In this document: positions 1 to 9,233 of the stretch, piece by piece
Numbering within the stretch: the stretch's first letter is position 1
Layout: each line of letters begins with the position of its first letter
DNA from: Owenweeksia sp964619125
Lineage (GTDB): Bacteria; Bacteroidota; Bacteroidia; Flavobacteriales; Schleiferiaceae
DNA: 64,000 nt
Assembly: GCA_964619125.1 (NCBI GenBank)
Contig: CAZUCA010000004.1
Coordinates: forward strand, 1 to 64,000
Reading direction: 5' to 3'
Notes under the pieces: model-generated
Told to the model about the DNA's origin: nothing
Database searches by the model: none
What the model saw: only the letters and a program-made list of their open reading frames with translations
Program-made: the position numbers and the translations under genes

Positions 1-3000
1 TATGCGTACAATTGGGTTTTGCCCAATCGCGAACCGTTTCTGGGGTCATAAAAGATGCCCAGAGTGGTGAAACTCTGCCCGGAGTGGCCGTGCTTGAAAA
101 AGGAACAAGCAACGGTACCTCCACTAATTTCGACGGAAAATTCGAACTTACCCTCACCACCGACAATCCGGTGCTGGTGATTTCGGCTATTGGCCGCGAA
201 AGCAGAGAAGTTGAGGTTGGTTCCGAAGACTTTATATCTATAAACCTTCGCGAAGAAAGCCAGAGCCTCAATGAGGTTGTTGTAACCGCCCTTGGTATTT
301 CAAGGGAAAAGCGATCGCTTGGTTATGCCACTCAGGAAGTTGACGGCGAAGCCACCGTTAAGGCTAAAGACGCCAACTTTATGAATTCCCTTCAAGGTAA
401 AGTAGCCGGTATGCAGGTGAAAAGCTCGGGTACTATGGGTGGTTCCAGTAACGTAATCATCCGTGGTTTTAAATCCCTTTCGGGCAATAACCAGGCTTTG
501 TTCGTAATTGATGGGGTGCCTATCAGCAACGACATCAATAACTCCACTGACCAGCGTACTGGTCGCGGTGGGTATGACTTCGGTAACAACGCCATGGATA
601 TCAACCCAAATGATATTGAATCTATCAACGTGCTGAAAGGTGCGGCTGCCACCGCTCTTTACGGTTCACGTGCAGCCAACGGTGCGGTGATCATCACTAC
701 TAAAGATGGTAGTAAGAGAACCGGACAAAAGGGTATTGGCGTAAGTATCAATTCCAGTGCATCACTGCAAATGATCGATAAGACTACCATGCCAACTTAC
801 CAGCAAGAGTACGGTCCCGGTTATGGTGACTATTATAACGCCAACGGATACCGCTACCTGGCTAACGGCGACTCTGTTTTCGTAGGTCAGCGCGTAGAGT
901 TGTACGACGTTGATGGCGATGGCGTGGATGACGTAGTATCACCTATGGGTGAAGATGCCTCTTTTGGTGCCGCTTTCTCCGATTTCGATGAAATGTACAC
1001 CTGGGAGTCTATCTACGAGGAACTTGATACCTACAATCAGCCTCAGCCATTTGAAGCTGGTGCCAATAATCCTACTTACTTCTACCGTACTGCACTTAAC
1101 CTGAGCAACAACGTGTCGCTTAGTGGTGCCAATGAGCAGGGTAATTTCCGCCTGAGCTTTACGCAACTGGATCAGGATGGTGTACTGCCAAATTCAAACC
1201 TGACCCGTAACAACGCTCAGTTCAACGGTGGTTGGAATTTTACCGACCGCTTTAAGGTGACTACCGGTATTCAGTATATCAATACTGATGCTATCGGACG
1301 TTATGGTACCGGTTATGACAACCGTAACCCTAACCAGTCTTTCCGTCAATGGTACAACGTGGGTGTTGACATGGCCCGCCAGGAAGAAGCCTATGACAAA
1401 ACCGGCTTGAACCTGACCTGGAACCCTTACGGTTACGGTCGTGCTAATCCTACCGGACCACACTACTTTGACAACCCTTACTTCGTACGTTACGAAAACT
1501 TTTCAACTGATGAGCGTAACCGCGTAATCGGAAACTTCGTGTTGAACTACGATCTCACCGACTGGCTGACCGCCGTTGGACGTATCAACCTCGATAACTA
1601 CTCTTCTATTCAGGAAGAGCGCATCGCGGTTGGATCAGTAGATGTGCCCTTGTATCGCCGTCGTAATGACCGCTTCACCGAGACCAACACTCAGTTCCGT
1701 CTTGACATGAATAAGTATTTCGGAGACGATAACGAGTTCAACTTCAACGGTAACCTGGGTGTTAACGTGCGTAATACCACTTCTGAGCGTATTATTCTCT
1801 CTACCAATGGTGGTCTGGTTGTGCCAGGTATTTACGCACTGAGCAACTCAATAAACCCAATTGAGCTTAACCCCAACGGTGTTCCTACTGAGCGCCTTAC
1901 CGAGGAGCGGGTGATTGGTACTTTTGCCCGGGCTTCTGTGGGTTATGATAACTGGTTATACGTAGACCTTACCGGTCGTATTGACCGTTCATCCACCCTT
2001 CCTGAGGCGAACAATACTTATTTCTACCCATCAGCCACGCTGGCGGTTGTATTCTCTGAGTTCGTAGATTCAGAAGTGCTTGATTTCGGTAAGTTCCGTC
2101 TGAACTATGCCCAGGTGGGTAATGATGCCCCCGCCCTCTCAACTCTTGACTACTACGATCTGAATACTCCTTTTAATGGAGAAGCCCTCGCTTCTGCACC
2201 GGTTGATCGCAATAACCAGGAGTTAGTACCCGAGAATACTGAGTCAGTGGAAATCGGATTGGAGATGAATATGTTCAACAACCGTTTGGGAGCTGACCTT
2301 TCACTCTATACCAGTAGCACTTATGACCAAATCCTGCGCACCCGCGTATCGGCTTCTTCCGGTTCTTACTTCCGTTATGTTAATGCCGGTCAGATCGACA
2401 ACAGAGGGGTTGAAGTATCTCTCTTTGCCGTGCCTGTGCGCACCGATCGCTTCAGCTGGACTACTAACATCAACTGGTCACTGAACCGTAATGAAGTAGT
2501 AGAACTGTTTGAGGACAATGATGAAATCGTTCTCGCTTCGGTACAAGGCGGTATTAATATTACTGCTGCCAAGGGTGAGCCTTATGGAACCATTAAGGGT
2601 ACCAACTTTGTATACACTGACTATGAAGAAAATGAGGAAGGTCGCCGTGTACCTACTGAAGATGCCAAGATTGTAGTTTATGATCACCCCTTCGGCGGTG
2701 TGCGCTACCGTCGTTCTTCTTCTCCTGAGTATATTGGTAACATTCAGCCCGATTGGAATATGGGTGTAAGCAATACCCTGAATATGGGTCCTTTCTCTCT
2801 TTACTTCCTGGTAGACGTTCAGAAAGGCGGTCAGTTCTTCTCACTTGATACCTGGTATGGTTATGCCACTGGTATTTATGACTTTACGGCCGGTACCAAT
2901 GATAAAGGTAACCCAGTGCGTGACCTTCCTTCTGAAGGTGGTGGTATTCCCCTGGATGACCCCTACGGAAACGGTCTCGTATATGATGACGGAACTGTTG

Positions 3001-3353
3001 ACGCCAATGGTAACCCAGTATATCAGGAGAATACTCAGTATGCCTATATGTCAAACTACGCCAACTCTTTTGGCTATGCAGTAGCACCTAATGCTCTGCA
3101 CGTTTATGACGCTTCTTTCGTTAAGTTGAGAGAGGTATCACTGGGCTATACGGTTCCTGCTTCAGTTTTCGACAACACCTTTATCAGTTCACTGAACCTG
3201 TCTGTATATGGTCGTAACCTGTGGTTGATCCACAGCAACGCTCCTTACACAGATCCTGAAGCTGGTCTTAGTGCCGGTAATGTACAAGGTTACCAATCAG
3301 GTGCTTACCCGATGGTAAAAGAGATGGGTCTGAAGGTTGGTTTGAACTTCTAA
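1..3353 (+). CDS. SusC/RagA-family TonB-linked outer-membrane receptor, 5' truncated
   Basis: This is a TonB-dependent channel that imports glycans or peptides across the outer membrane together with a SusD lipoprotein. The frame is already open at the window edge, and the first residues (VQLGFAQ) look like the end of a signal peptide, so the true start lies upstream. About 1113 residues are visible. A carboxypeptidase-regulatory-like domain covers roughly residues 8-84, followed by NEVVVTALG (TonB-box/plug entry), a plug domain ending near YGSRAANGAVIITTK, which is the SusC signature, and then a long beta-barrel ending in an aromatic residue (GLNF). The SusD partner starts 13 bases after the stop. 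No carbohydrate-active enzyme is in the window, so the substrate cannot be inferred. Family call is firm, function generic. Confidence 0.95.
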   Translation, partial: CVQLGFAQSRTVSGVIKDAQSGETLPGVAVLEKGTSNGTSTNFDGKFELTLTTDNPVLVISAIGRESREVEVGSEDFISINLREESQSLNEVVVTALGISREKRSLGYATQEVDGEATVKAKDANFMNSLQGKVAGMQVKSSGTMGGSSNVIIRGFKSLSGNNQALFVIDGVPISNDINNSTDQRTGRGGYDFGNNAMDINPNDIESINVLKGAAATALYGSRAANGAVIITTKDGSKRTGQKGIGVSINSSASLQMIDKTTMPTYQQEYGPGYGDYYNANGYRYLANGDSVFVGQRVELYDVDGDGVDDVVSPMGEDASFGAAFSDFDEMYTWESIYEELDTYNQPQPFEAGANNPTYFYRTALNLSNNVSLSGANEQGNFRLSFTQLDQDGVLPNSNLTRNNAQFNGGWNFTDRFKVTTGIQYINTDAIGRYGTGYDNRNPNQSFRQWYNVGVDMARQEEAYDKTGLNLTWNPYGYGRANPTGPHYFDNPYFVRYENFSTDERNRVIGNFVLNYDLTDWLTAVGRINLDNYSSIQEERIAVGSVDVPLYRRRNDRFTETNTQFRLDMNKYFGDDNEFNFNGNLGVNVRNTTSERIILSTNGGLVVPGIYALSNSINPIELNPNGVPTERLTEERVIGTFARASVGYDNWLYVDLTGRIDRSSTLPEANNTYFYPSATLAVVFSEFVDSEVLDFGKFRLNYAQVGNDAPALSTLDYYDLNTPFNGEALASAPVDRNNQELVPENTESVEIGLEMNMFNNRLGADLSLYTSSTYDQILRTRVSASSGSYFRYVNAGQIDNRGVEVSLFAVPVRTDRFSWTTNINWSLNRNEVVELFEDNDEIVLASVQGGINITAAKGEPYGTIKGTNFVYTDYEENEEGRRVPTEDAKIVVYDHPFGGVRYRRSSSPEYIGNIQPDWNMGVSNTLNMGPFSLYFLVDVQKGGQFFSLDTWYGYATGIYDFTAGTNDKGNPVRDLPSEGGGIPLDDPYGNGLVYDDGTVDANGNPVYQENTQYAYMSNYANSFGYAVAPNALHVYDASFVKLREVSLGYTVPASVFDNTFISSLNLSVYGRNLWLIHSNAPYTDPEAGLSAGNVQGYQSGAYPMVKEMGLKVGLNF

Positions 3354-3366
3354 ATCACTTTTCTTG

Positions 3367-4800
3367 ATGAAAAAACAAATGAAAAATATCGCAATTTTCG
3401 CATTGGCCGGCTCACTTTTTGTCACTTCCTGTGGCAAGGATTTCAATGAGCTGAACACTGACACCAAGTCGCCCTCAGAGGTGCCTGCGAGTGCTTTGAT
3501 CGCCAATGCCCAAAAAGACCTGGTTGACCAGATGACGTCAACCAACGTGAATGTTAACACGCTACGTCTGTGGGCTCAGCACTGGAGTCAAACCACTTAT
3601 GTGGATGAGTCCAACTATGAGCTGATAGAGCGTGATGTGAATGGTACTCTGTTCGATCGCATGTACGCCCGGGTTCTCCGTGACCTGCAAGAGGCAGAAC
3701 GCAGTATCGACGCGGATGAACTGTTGCGTGAGGAATACAAAACCAATCAAAAAGCCATTATAGAGGTGATGAGGGTTTATGCCTATCACATTCTGGTGGA
3801 TATGTTTGGTGATGTGCCCTATTTTGAGGCGCTTGACCCTAAAAACAGCACTCCCAAGTACACCGATGAGCGCGAGATTTATGACGATCTTATTATTCGT
3901 TTAGATGCCGCTATCCAAAACCTGGGCGGTTCCAGCGGCCTGGGTTCTTCGGATCTCATTTACGGTGGGGATGCTGATGCCTGGAGGGTTTTTGCAAACT
4001 CTCTCAAGCTTCGTCTCGCTTCGCGCATGGCTGAGGTAGATAATACCAAGGCGATGCAAATGGCTGAGTCTGCTGTAGCTGATGGGGTAATGACTAGCCC
4101 TGAAGAAAGTGCAGAGCTTCAGTATCAGAGTTCCCCTCCCAATACCAACCCCCTCTGGGTGGATCTGGTACAGAGTGGACGTACTGACTTTATTGCCTCT
4201 GGCACTATGGCAGGCTACCTCAATGACCTGAATGACCCCAGGGCCGATGACTACTTCCGCAACCTGGATTCTACTGGTATGGTAGTGGCTCCGGTGCATG
4301 GAACCCCGGCTTCTTATCCTGCTAACTCACAACCCAGCGACCTTGTAGAGGATCCTACTTTGCCAGGTGTACTGTTGAGTTATGTAGAAGTGCAGTTTCT
4401 GCTTGCTGATGCCGCCCAGAATGGCTACTCAGTTGGTGGTACCGCTGAAGACTTCTACAATGCCGGTATTACTGCTTCTATCCTGAAGTGGGGTGGTACC
4501 CAGGCCGAAGCTGATGCTTATATAGCTCAGCCTGAGGTAGCCTGGGATGCCAGCAAGGCCGAAGAACTCATTGGTACCCAGAAATGGATTGCCATGTATA
4601 ACCGTCCCTTTGAGGCTTATACCACCTGGAGATTGTATGACAATCCTACCCTGGTAGAAGCTGCTGAGGCCAATACTCTGCCTCCTACTCGTTTTAACTA
4701 TCCTGTGAACGAGTATTCACTGAACGAAGCCAACGTAAGAGCGGCTATGGGCGGTGATGGAGACAACCTCTTTGGTAAAGTGTTCTGGGATGTGAAGTAA
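3367..4800 (+). CDS. SusD/RagB-like substrate-binding lipoprotein
   Basis: A surface lipoprotein that caps the preceding SusC channel and delivers ligand to it. The 477-residue product starts MKKQMKNIAIF and has a lipobox LFVTSC with Cys22 as the lipidated residue, followed by GKDFNELNTDTKSPSEVP, typical of the SusD_like_2 group. I prefer the ATG at 3367 over a TTG one codon upstream. It lies 13 bases behind susC and the pair is closed by a 12-bp hairpin terminator, so it is the last gene of the operon. The SusD_like_2 group is often found with peptide or generic nutrient uptake, so a polysaccharide substrate should not be assumed. Confidence 0.93.
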   Translation: MKKQMKNIAIFALAGSLFVTSCGKDFNELNTDTKSPSEVPASALIANAQKDLVDQMTSTNVNVNTLRLWAQHWSQTTYVDESNYELIERDVNGTLFDRMYARVLRDLQEAERSIDADELLREEYKTNQKAIIEVMRVYAYHILVDMFGDVPYFEALDPKNSTPKYTDEREIYDDLIIRLDAAIQNLGGSSGLGSSDLIYGGDADAWRVFANSLKLRLASRMAEVDNTKAMQMAESAVADGVMTSPEESAELQYQSSPPNTNPLWVDLVQSGRTDFIASGTMAGYLNDLNDPRADDYFRNLDSTGMVVAPVHGTPASYPANSQPSDLVEDPTLPGVLLSYVEVQFLLADAAQNGYSVGGTAEDFYNAGITASILKWGGTQAEADAYIAQPEVAWDASKAEELIGTQKWIAMYNRPFEAYTTWRLYDNPTLVEAAEANTLPPTRFNYPVNEYSLNEANVRAAMGGDGDNLFGKVFWDVK

Positions 4801-4821
4801 TTCACACCTGATTAAGCAAAT

Positions 4822-4849
4822 AAAAGCCCCGCCATTTGGCGGGGCTTTT
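4822..4849. terminator. Bidirectional intrinsic terminator
   Basis: A perfect 12-bp stem (AAAAGCCCCGCC at 4822-4833, GGCGGGGCTTTT at 4838-4849) with the loop ATTT. It has A and T flanks on both sides, so it can end both the susC-susD message and the convergent lpxD-like message. Confidence 0.92.
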
Positions 4850-4890
4850 TAGTTTATAACAATGCAAAGCTGGGAATTAGTTGTGGTTTC

Positions 4891-5829
4891 CTATTCCTTG
4901 GTCCTTAGCTTGGCGATGAGTTGGGGCAGGGACTTCATAGAGGCCATTTCCCGGTACTTTTTGTGGATCTCCTCAGCAGGGGAGCCAAAATAGATTCTAC
5001 CTCCCTCCAGGCTCTTTGAAACACCTGACTGGGCCATTACCACCGCACCCTTTCCAATCCTAATACCGCTGGTGATACCTACCTGACCCCAAAGGGTTAC
5101 ATTATCTTCAATAATCACACAGCCGGCGATGCCCACCTGTGAAGCAAAAAGACAGTTACGGCCCACCACAGAGTCGTGGCCGAGGTGGACATTGTTATCC
5201 AACTTGCTGCCACGGCCAATGGTAGTAGCGCCGCTCACCCCTTTGTCTATGGTACAGGATGCACCCAGGTCCACTCCGTCTTCAATCAGCACCGTGCCGC
5301 CAGACAAAAGTTTGTCATAGCCGCTCTCGCGCTTTTTGTAATAAAAGGCATCGGCACCGATTACCGTGTTGGCATGTATGGTAACATTATCCCCGATAGT
5401 ACAGCCATCGTAGATGGACACATTACTGTGGATAAGGCAATTCTTACCGATGCTAACTCCATTGCCGATAAAGCAATTGGGCTGGATAATGCTCCCGGCC
5501 CCGATGGTGGCCGAGTCGGCGATACTTGCATTGGCGGCCACAAAACTCCGAAAATGGGTGGTCAGCCGGTTAAAATCGCGGAAGGGATCGTCTGAAATTA
5601 AAAGACCCTTGCCCGCTGGTACTGCTACCTCCTTATTGATTAAAATCGTGGTGGCAGCTGACTGTAGGGCCTTGTCGTAATACTTGGGGTGATCCACAAA
5701 AACGATATCACCCGGGTTTACGACGTGAATCTCATTCATACCCAGCACTTCGTGATCAGCCGGACCTGCATATTCGCATTTGAGTAAGGCCGCAATTTCG
5801 GCCAGGGAGTAGGGGCGTGGAAAAACCAT
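4891..5829 (-). CDS. LpxD-like hexapeptide-repeat acyltransferase (second paralogue)
   Basis: A 312-residue left-handed beta-helix acyltransferase related to LpxD, which adds the N-linked 3-hydroxyacyl chain to UDP-3-O-acylglucosamine. Residues 1-95 resemble the LpxD uridine-binding domain (PGDIVFVDHPKYYDKAL), and hexapeptide repeats run from about 100 to 290. The LpxD catalytic-histidine region is kept in altered form (VHLGHDSVV against IQIAHNVEI in the LpxD at 9230-10258). It starts directly after the efp stop codon with no spacer, so the two are co-transcribed. Because a canonical LpxD sits 4 kb away in the same gene group, this copy may use another acyl chain or another sugar. That specialisation is inference; the family call is not. 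Confidence 0.85.
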   Translation of the reverse strand: MVFPRPYSLAEIAALLKCEYAGPADHEVLGMNEIHVVNPGDIVFVDHPKYYDKALQSAATTILINKEVAVPAGKGLLISDDPFRDFNRLTTHFRSFVAANASIADSATIGAGSIIQPNCFIGNGVSIGKNCLIHSNVSIYDGCTIGDNVTIHANTVIGADAFYYKKRESGYDKLLSGGTVLIEDGVDLGASCTIDKGVSGATTIGRGSKLDNNVHLGHDSVVGRNCLFASQVGIAGCVIIEDNVTLWGQVGITSGIRIGKGAVVMAQSGVSKSLEGGRIYFGSPAEEIHKKYREMASMKSLPQLIAKLRTKE

Positions 5830-6396
5830 CTATTCCTTATAACGCTCTTTGTAGTCACCGCTGGCGGTATCGATCACAATTTTCTCACCCTGGTTGATGA
5901 AGAGGGGAACCCTTACCTCGGCCCCACCTTCAACGGTGGCTGGCTTAAGGGTATTGGTAGCGGTATCGCCTTTGATTCCGGGCTCGGTATAGGTTACCTC
6001 CAGGGCCACTTTTTGCGGTAATTCACATACCATAGGGCGCTCCTCGTCGGCGTGAAACAGCACATTGCACTCCATGCCTTCTTTTAAAAACTGGGGAGCG
6101 TTGATCAGTTCCTTGGCAATGGTGATTTGGTTGTAATCATCCATATTCATAAAGTGATACCCGGTAGGATCGTCGTAGAGGTACTGGTAAGTACGGTTTT
6201 CTACCCTGATTTCTTCAATTTTGGCGCTGGTGGGAAAGGTGTGTTCCAGTACGCGGCCATTGTCGAGGTTGCGCAGCTTGGTACGCACAAAGGCGGCACC
6301 TTTTCCGGGCTTTACGTGAAGAAATTCAATTATTTGATAAGGAGCACCATTGTGTTGGATGCACAATCCATTTCGGATATCTGAAGTTGTAGCCAT
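5830..6396 (-). CDS. efp: Elongation factor P
   Basis: EF-P rescues ribosomes stalled on polyproline stretches. The 188-residue protein has the normal three-domain length. The tip loop reads VKPGKGAAF, with Lys32 at the position of the modified Lys34 of E. coli. The N-terminus MATTSDIRNGL matches the family. It has its own TAnnTTTG box 16 bases upstream, inside the gap after the ABC ATPase gene, and is followed without spacing by the lpxD-like gene. Confidence 0.97.
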   Translation of the reverse strand: MATTSDIRNGLCIQHNGAPYQIIEFLHVKPGKGAAFVRTKLRNLDNGRVLEHTFPTSAKIEEIRVENRTYQYLYDDPTGYHFMNMDDYNQITIAKELINAPQFLKEGMECNVLFHADEERPMVCELPQKVALEVTYTEPGIKGDTATNTLKPATVEGGAEVRVPLFINQGEKIVIDTASGDYKERYKE

Positions 6397-6412
6397 TAGA
6401 ATAAAATTTTCG

Positions 6413-6420
6413 CAAAAATA
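6413..6420 (-). promoter_or_regulatory. -7 box (TATTTTTG) for efp
   Basis: Read on the minus strand this is TATTTTTG, a full match to the Bacteroidota primary-sigma -7 consensus TAnnTTTG. Its G lies 16 bases before the efp ATG, predicting a leader of about 12 bases. No TTG -33 element is found at 17-23 bases upstream. Confidence 0.6.
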
Positions 6421-6431
6421 AGGTTTATCGC

Positions 6432-7064
6432 TTAGCCGAAAGAACTCAGCTCCACCCGCTGCTGACAGAAGCCCATTTCAGATTCCTGGTGGTTGCTGCC
6501 AACCAGTATCGTTCTGCCATTGCGGTATTTTTCAACCAGTTGATTGTACCAGGCAATACCCTGGGGGTCGAGGTTGGAAGTGGGTTCATCCAGCAGGATG
6601 ATTTCCGAGGCCACCAGCAGGCTTAGCCCAAGTCTTAGCCGCTGTTTCATACCCGAACTGAAATTCCGGATGAGCTTGGCAGAAGCCTCCTGCAACATAC
6701 AGATTTCAAGCACCTGGCGTGCATCCAAACCTGCCAGCCAGGGACGGAATTTGGCATAAAAGGCCAGGAATTCATGGGCGGTCAGCTCTTCAATCAGCTC
6801 CGAATAGGGACCGCTGAGGCTGATCTTAAAACACATTTCCTCACGACTGATTTTCTGACCCTTTTCATCGAAATAGCTTATCTGTCCGCTACTGGGGGTG
6901 AGTGACCCCTGTACGATACGCAGCAGGGTGGACTTACCGCTGCCGTTGCCGCCCAGAATGGCATAGCTACCCCCGGCCTCGAAGGTGTAGTTGATGTTGC
7001 GGAGCACCTTCTGGTTGCCGAACATCCGGTGAAGATTTGTGAGTCTTACAGAGATATTAGTCAA
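6432..7064 (-). CDS. ABC transporter ATP-binding protein
   Basis: A 210-residue single nucleotide-binding domain. Walker A is GGNGSGKST (residues 38-46), the signature is NFSSGMKQRLRLG, and Walker B with the catalytic Glu is EIILLDEPTSNLD; the switch region is VGSNHQES, where SNH carries the histidine. It overlaps the end of lpxA by 8 bases. There is no permease gene beside it. The size and sequence resemble the CcmA/heme-exporter-like ATPases, but the cargo is unknown. Its place inside a lipid A operon suggests an envelope role, which is inference only. Confidence 0.85.
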   Translation of the reverse strand: MTNISVRLTNLHRMFGNQKVLRNINYTFEAGGSYAILGGNGSGKSTLLRIVQGSLTPSSGQISYFDEKGQKISREEMCFKISLSGPYSELIEELTAHEFLAFYAKFRPWLAGLDARQVLEICMLQEASAKLIRNFSSGMKQRLRLGLSLLVASEIILLDEPTSNLDPQGIAWYNQLVEKYRNGRTILVGSNHQESEMGFCQQRVELSSFG

Positions 7065-7839
7065 GCCTGAAGCCTTTCATGATACCGCTCTGTGAGCTGC
7101 GGATAAAAGTTACAATTTCGTCCCTCTCCTGGGTAGCCTCAAAATCAGCTTCTATGATTTCAATTGCCTGTGAAGTGTTGTAGTTCTTCTGGAAAAGGAT
7201 GCGGTAAATATTCTGGATTTCGTTGATCTTTTCATTTTCATAGCCGCGACGGCGCAAGCCGATGGAGTTGATTCCGGCATAAGAAATAGGTTCCTTAGCG
7301 GCCTTTACAAATGGCGGCACATCCTTACGGACCAGCGATCCTCCCCCTACAAAGGCATGGGTACCTACCTTAGCAAACTGCTGAACAGCACAGAGTCCCC
7401 CGATAATTGCCCAGTCGTTAATTTCGACGTGACCGGCCAGCAGCACCCCGTTTACAATAATACAGTTGTCGCCTATCACACAGTCATGGGCAATGTGGGC
7501 AGTTGCCATTATAAGGCAGTTCTTACCGATGATGGTTTTGCCCAGCGCTTTAGTTCCGCGGTTTATGGTTACGCATTCGCGGATAGTGCTGTTGTCGCCT
7601 ATTTCTACCAGGCTGTCTTCACCTTCGTACTTGAGATCCTGGGGAATGGCCGAAATTACCGCACCCGGAAAGATGCGGCAGTTTTTGCCGATGCGGGCCC
7701 CTTCCATAATGGTGACATTCGAACCAATCCAGGTACCCTCGCCAATCTCCACATTTTTGTGAATAGTGGTAAAGGGTTCAATTACCACTGTGTTGGCAAT
7801 TTTGGCCGAGGGGTGTACGTACGCTAAGGGTTGATTCAT
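7057..7839 (-). CDS. lpxA: UDP-N-acetylglucosamine acyltransferase LpxA
   Basis: First step of lipid A synthesis: transfer of a 3-hydroxyacyl chain from ACP to UDP-GlcNAc. The 260-residue protein has hexapeptide repeats over roughly residues 8-185, the catalytic region ATAHIAHDC with His118 matching E. coli His125, and the C-terminal motif GLRRRGY. Length matches the family (262 in E. coli). It overlaps the upstream lpxC-fabZ gene by 4 bases, which indicates translational coupling. Confidence 0.97.
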   Translation of the reverse strand: MNQPLAYVHPSAKIANTVVIEPFTTIHKNVEIGEGTWIGSNVTIMEGARIGKNCRIFPGAVISAIPQDLKYEGEDSLVEIGDNSTIRECVTINRGTKALGKTIIGKNCLIMATAHIAHDCVIGDNCIIVNGVLLAGHVEINDWAIIGGLCAVQQFAKVGTHAFVGGGSLVRKDVPPFVKAAKEPISYAGINSIGLRRRGYENEKINEIQNIYRILFQKNYNTSQAIEIIEADFEATQERDEIVTFIRSSQSGIMKGFRLD

Positions 7840-9233
7840 TTGTTTTTTTCTTTTACGATTTGGGCCATCATATCCGCCTCACTTACCAGTTTGTTGCCTA
7901 CAAAGGCTTCCCCGTGCATTTGCACAATGCCGCGGCGAATGGGCTCACTCAGGGTGAGCTTAAAGACGAGGGTATCGCCAGGCACTACCTTGTGCTTAAA
8001 TTTCACCCCATCCATTTTAAGGAAGTAGGTAAGGTAGTTCTCGGGGTCAGGAACAGTGCTAAGGGCAAGAATTCCTCCCACCTGGGCCATGGCCTCAATT
8101 TGCAGTACGCCCGGCATTACCGGCGCACCGGGAAAGTGCCCCACAAAAAAGCCCTCATTCATGGTTACACTTTTCACCCCCACCACATGTTCTTCGCTCA
8201 GCTCGATAATTTTATCCACTAAGAGGAAAGGCGGACGGTGGGGCAGCATTTGCATTACCTGGTTTACGTCCATAATGGGCGTTCCGTTGGGGTCATAATG
8301 CGGCACCTTCGGGCGCTTGGCTTCTTCCTTGATTTTGGCGGAGAGAATTTTGGCGAATTCAGTATTGGCCTTATGACCCGGCTTGGTGGCGATGATGCGT
8401 CCTTTAAGGGGCATGCCAGCCAGGGCGAGGTCACCTACCACGTCTAGCAGCTTATGACGGGCAGCCTCATTGGGAAAGTGCAGATCCAGGTTGTCGAGTA
8501 TGCCATTGGGCTTTACCGCTACATTGTCCTTTTTAAAGGCCTTTTTAAGTTTCTCCAGCGTTTCGGGTGATACTTCCTTGTCAACGTAGACAATGGCATT
8601 GTTGAGATCGCCACCTTTGATAAGACCATGCTCAATCAAAAACTCGAGCTCATGCAGAAAGCTGAAGGTACGGCAGGCCCCTACTTCACTTTTAAAATCG
8701 GTGATTTGGCCCAGCCGCGCATTCTGACTACCCAGCACCTTGGTGCCGTAATCAACCATTACATCGAGCTGGTATTCATCCGCTGGCAGGGCAATTATTT
8801 CCGTGCCCTCCTCATCGGTATAGCTTATGGGCTCCTTTATCTCGTAATATTCGCGTTCCGCTTCCAGTTCATCAGTTCCTGCCTCTTCAAGGGCCTTGAG
8901 AAACTGGCTGGAACTGCCATCCATAATGGGGGTTTCCGGTCCGTCGATTTCTATCAGGCAATTGTCAATGTCGCTACCCACCAGGGCGGCTAATACGTGC
9001 TCTACCGTGTTTACCACGGCTTCACCCTTACCGATGGTGGTGCCGCGATCGGTACTGATTACATTACGGGCATCGGCGGCTATTAGCGGTTCCCCTTCCA
9101 GGTCAATGCGCTTAAAGGAGAAGCCACTGCCTGCGGGGGCCGGTTTAAAAGTAAGGGTAACCTCTGCGCCGGTATGTAAGCCGGTTCCGCTTACACTGAT
9201 TTCGCGGTGGATGGTCTTTTGGTTAGTGCTCAT
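7836..9233 (-). CDS. lpxC-fabZ: Bifunctional UDP-3-O-acyl-GlcNAc deacetylase / 3-hydroxyacyl-ACP dehydratase
   Basis: A natural fusion of LpxC, the committed zinc deacetylase of lipid A synthesis, with FabZ, the dehydratase of fatty-acid elongation that competes for the same 3-hydroxyacyl-ACP. The LpxC part spans about residues 1-300 and shows the zinc ligands His79 (NTVEHVLAAL) and the RHKLLDVVGD motif with His and Asp. The FabZ part starts near residue 315 and shows LPHRPPFLLVD and the catalytic Glu in GVLQIEAMAQ. The fusion is known in Bacteroidota. The gene overlaps both lpxD and lpxA by 4 bases. Confidence 0.97.
   Translation of the reverse strand: MSTNQKTIHREISVSGTGLHTGAEVTLTFKPAPAGSGFSFKRIDLEGEPLIAADARNVISTDRGTTIGKGEAVVNTVEHVLAALVGSDIDNCLIEIDGPETPIMDGSSSQFLKALEEAGTDELEAEREYYEIKEPISYTDEEGTEIIALPADEYQLDVMVDYGTKVLGSQNARLGQITDFKSEVGACRTFSFLHELEFLIEHGLIKGGDLNNAIVYVDKEVSPETLEKLKKAFKKDNVAVKPNGILDNLDLHFPNEAARHKLLDVVGDLALAGMPLKGRIIATKPGHKANTEFAKILSAKIKEEAKRPKVPHYDPNGTPIMDVNQVMQMLPHRPPFLLVDKIIELSEEHVVGVKSVTMNEGFFVGHFPGAPVMPGVLQIEAMAQVGGILALSTVPDPENYLTYFLKMDGVKFKHKVVPGDTLVFKLTLSEPIRRGIVQMHGEAFVGNKLVSEADMMAQIVKEKNK

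Noticed and set aside
1..4800. A polysaccharide utilisation locus
   Set aside because: Only SusC and SusD are visible, with no glycoside hydrolase, sulfatase or regulator; the SusD type is also used for non-glycan substrates.
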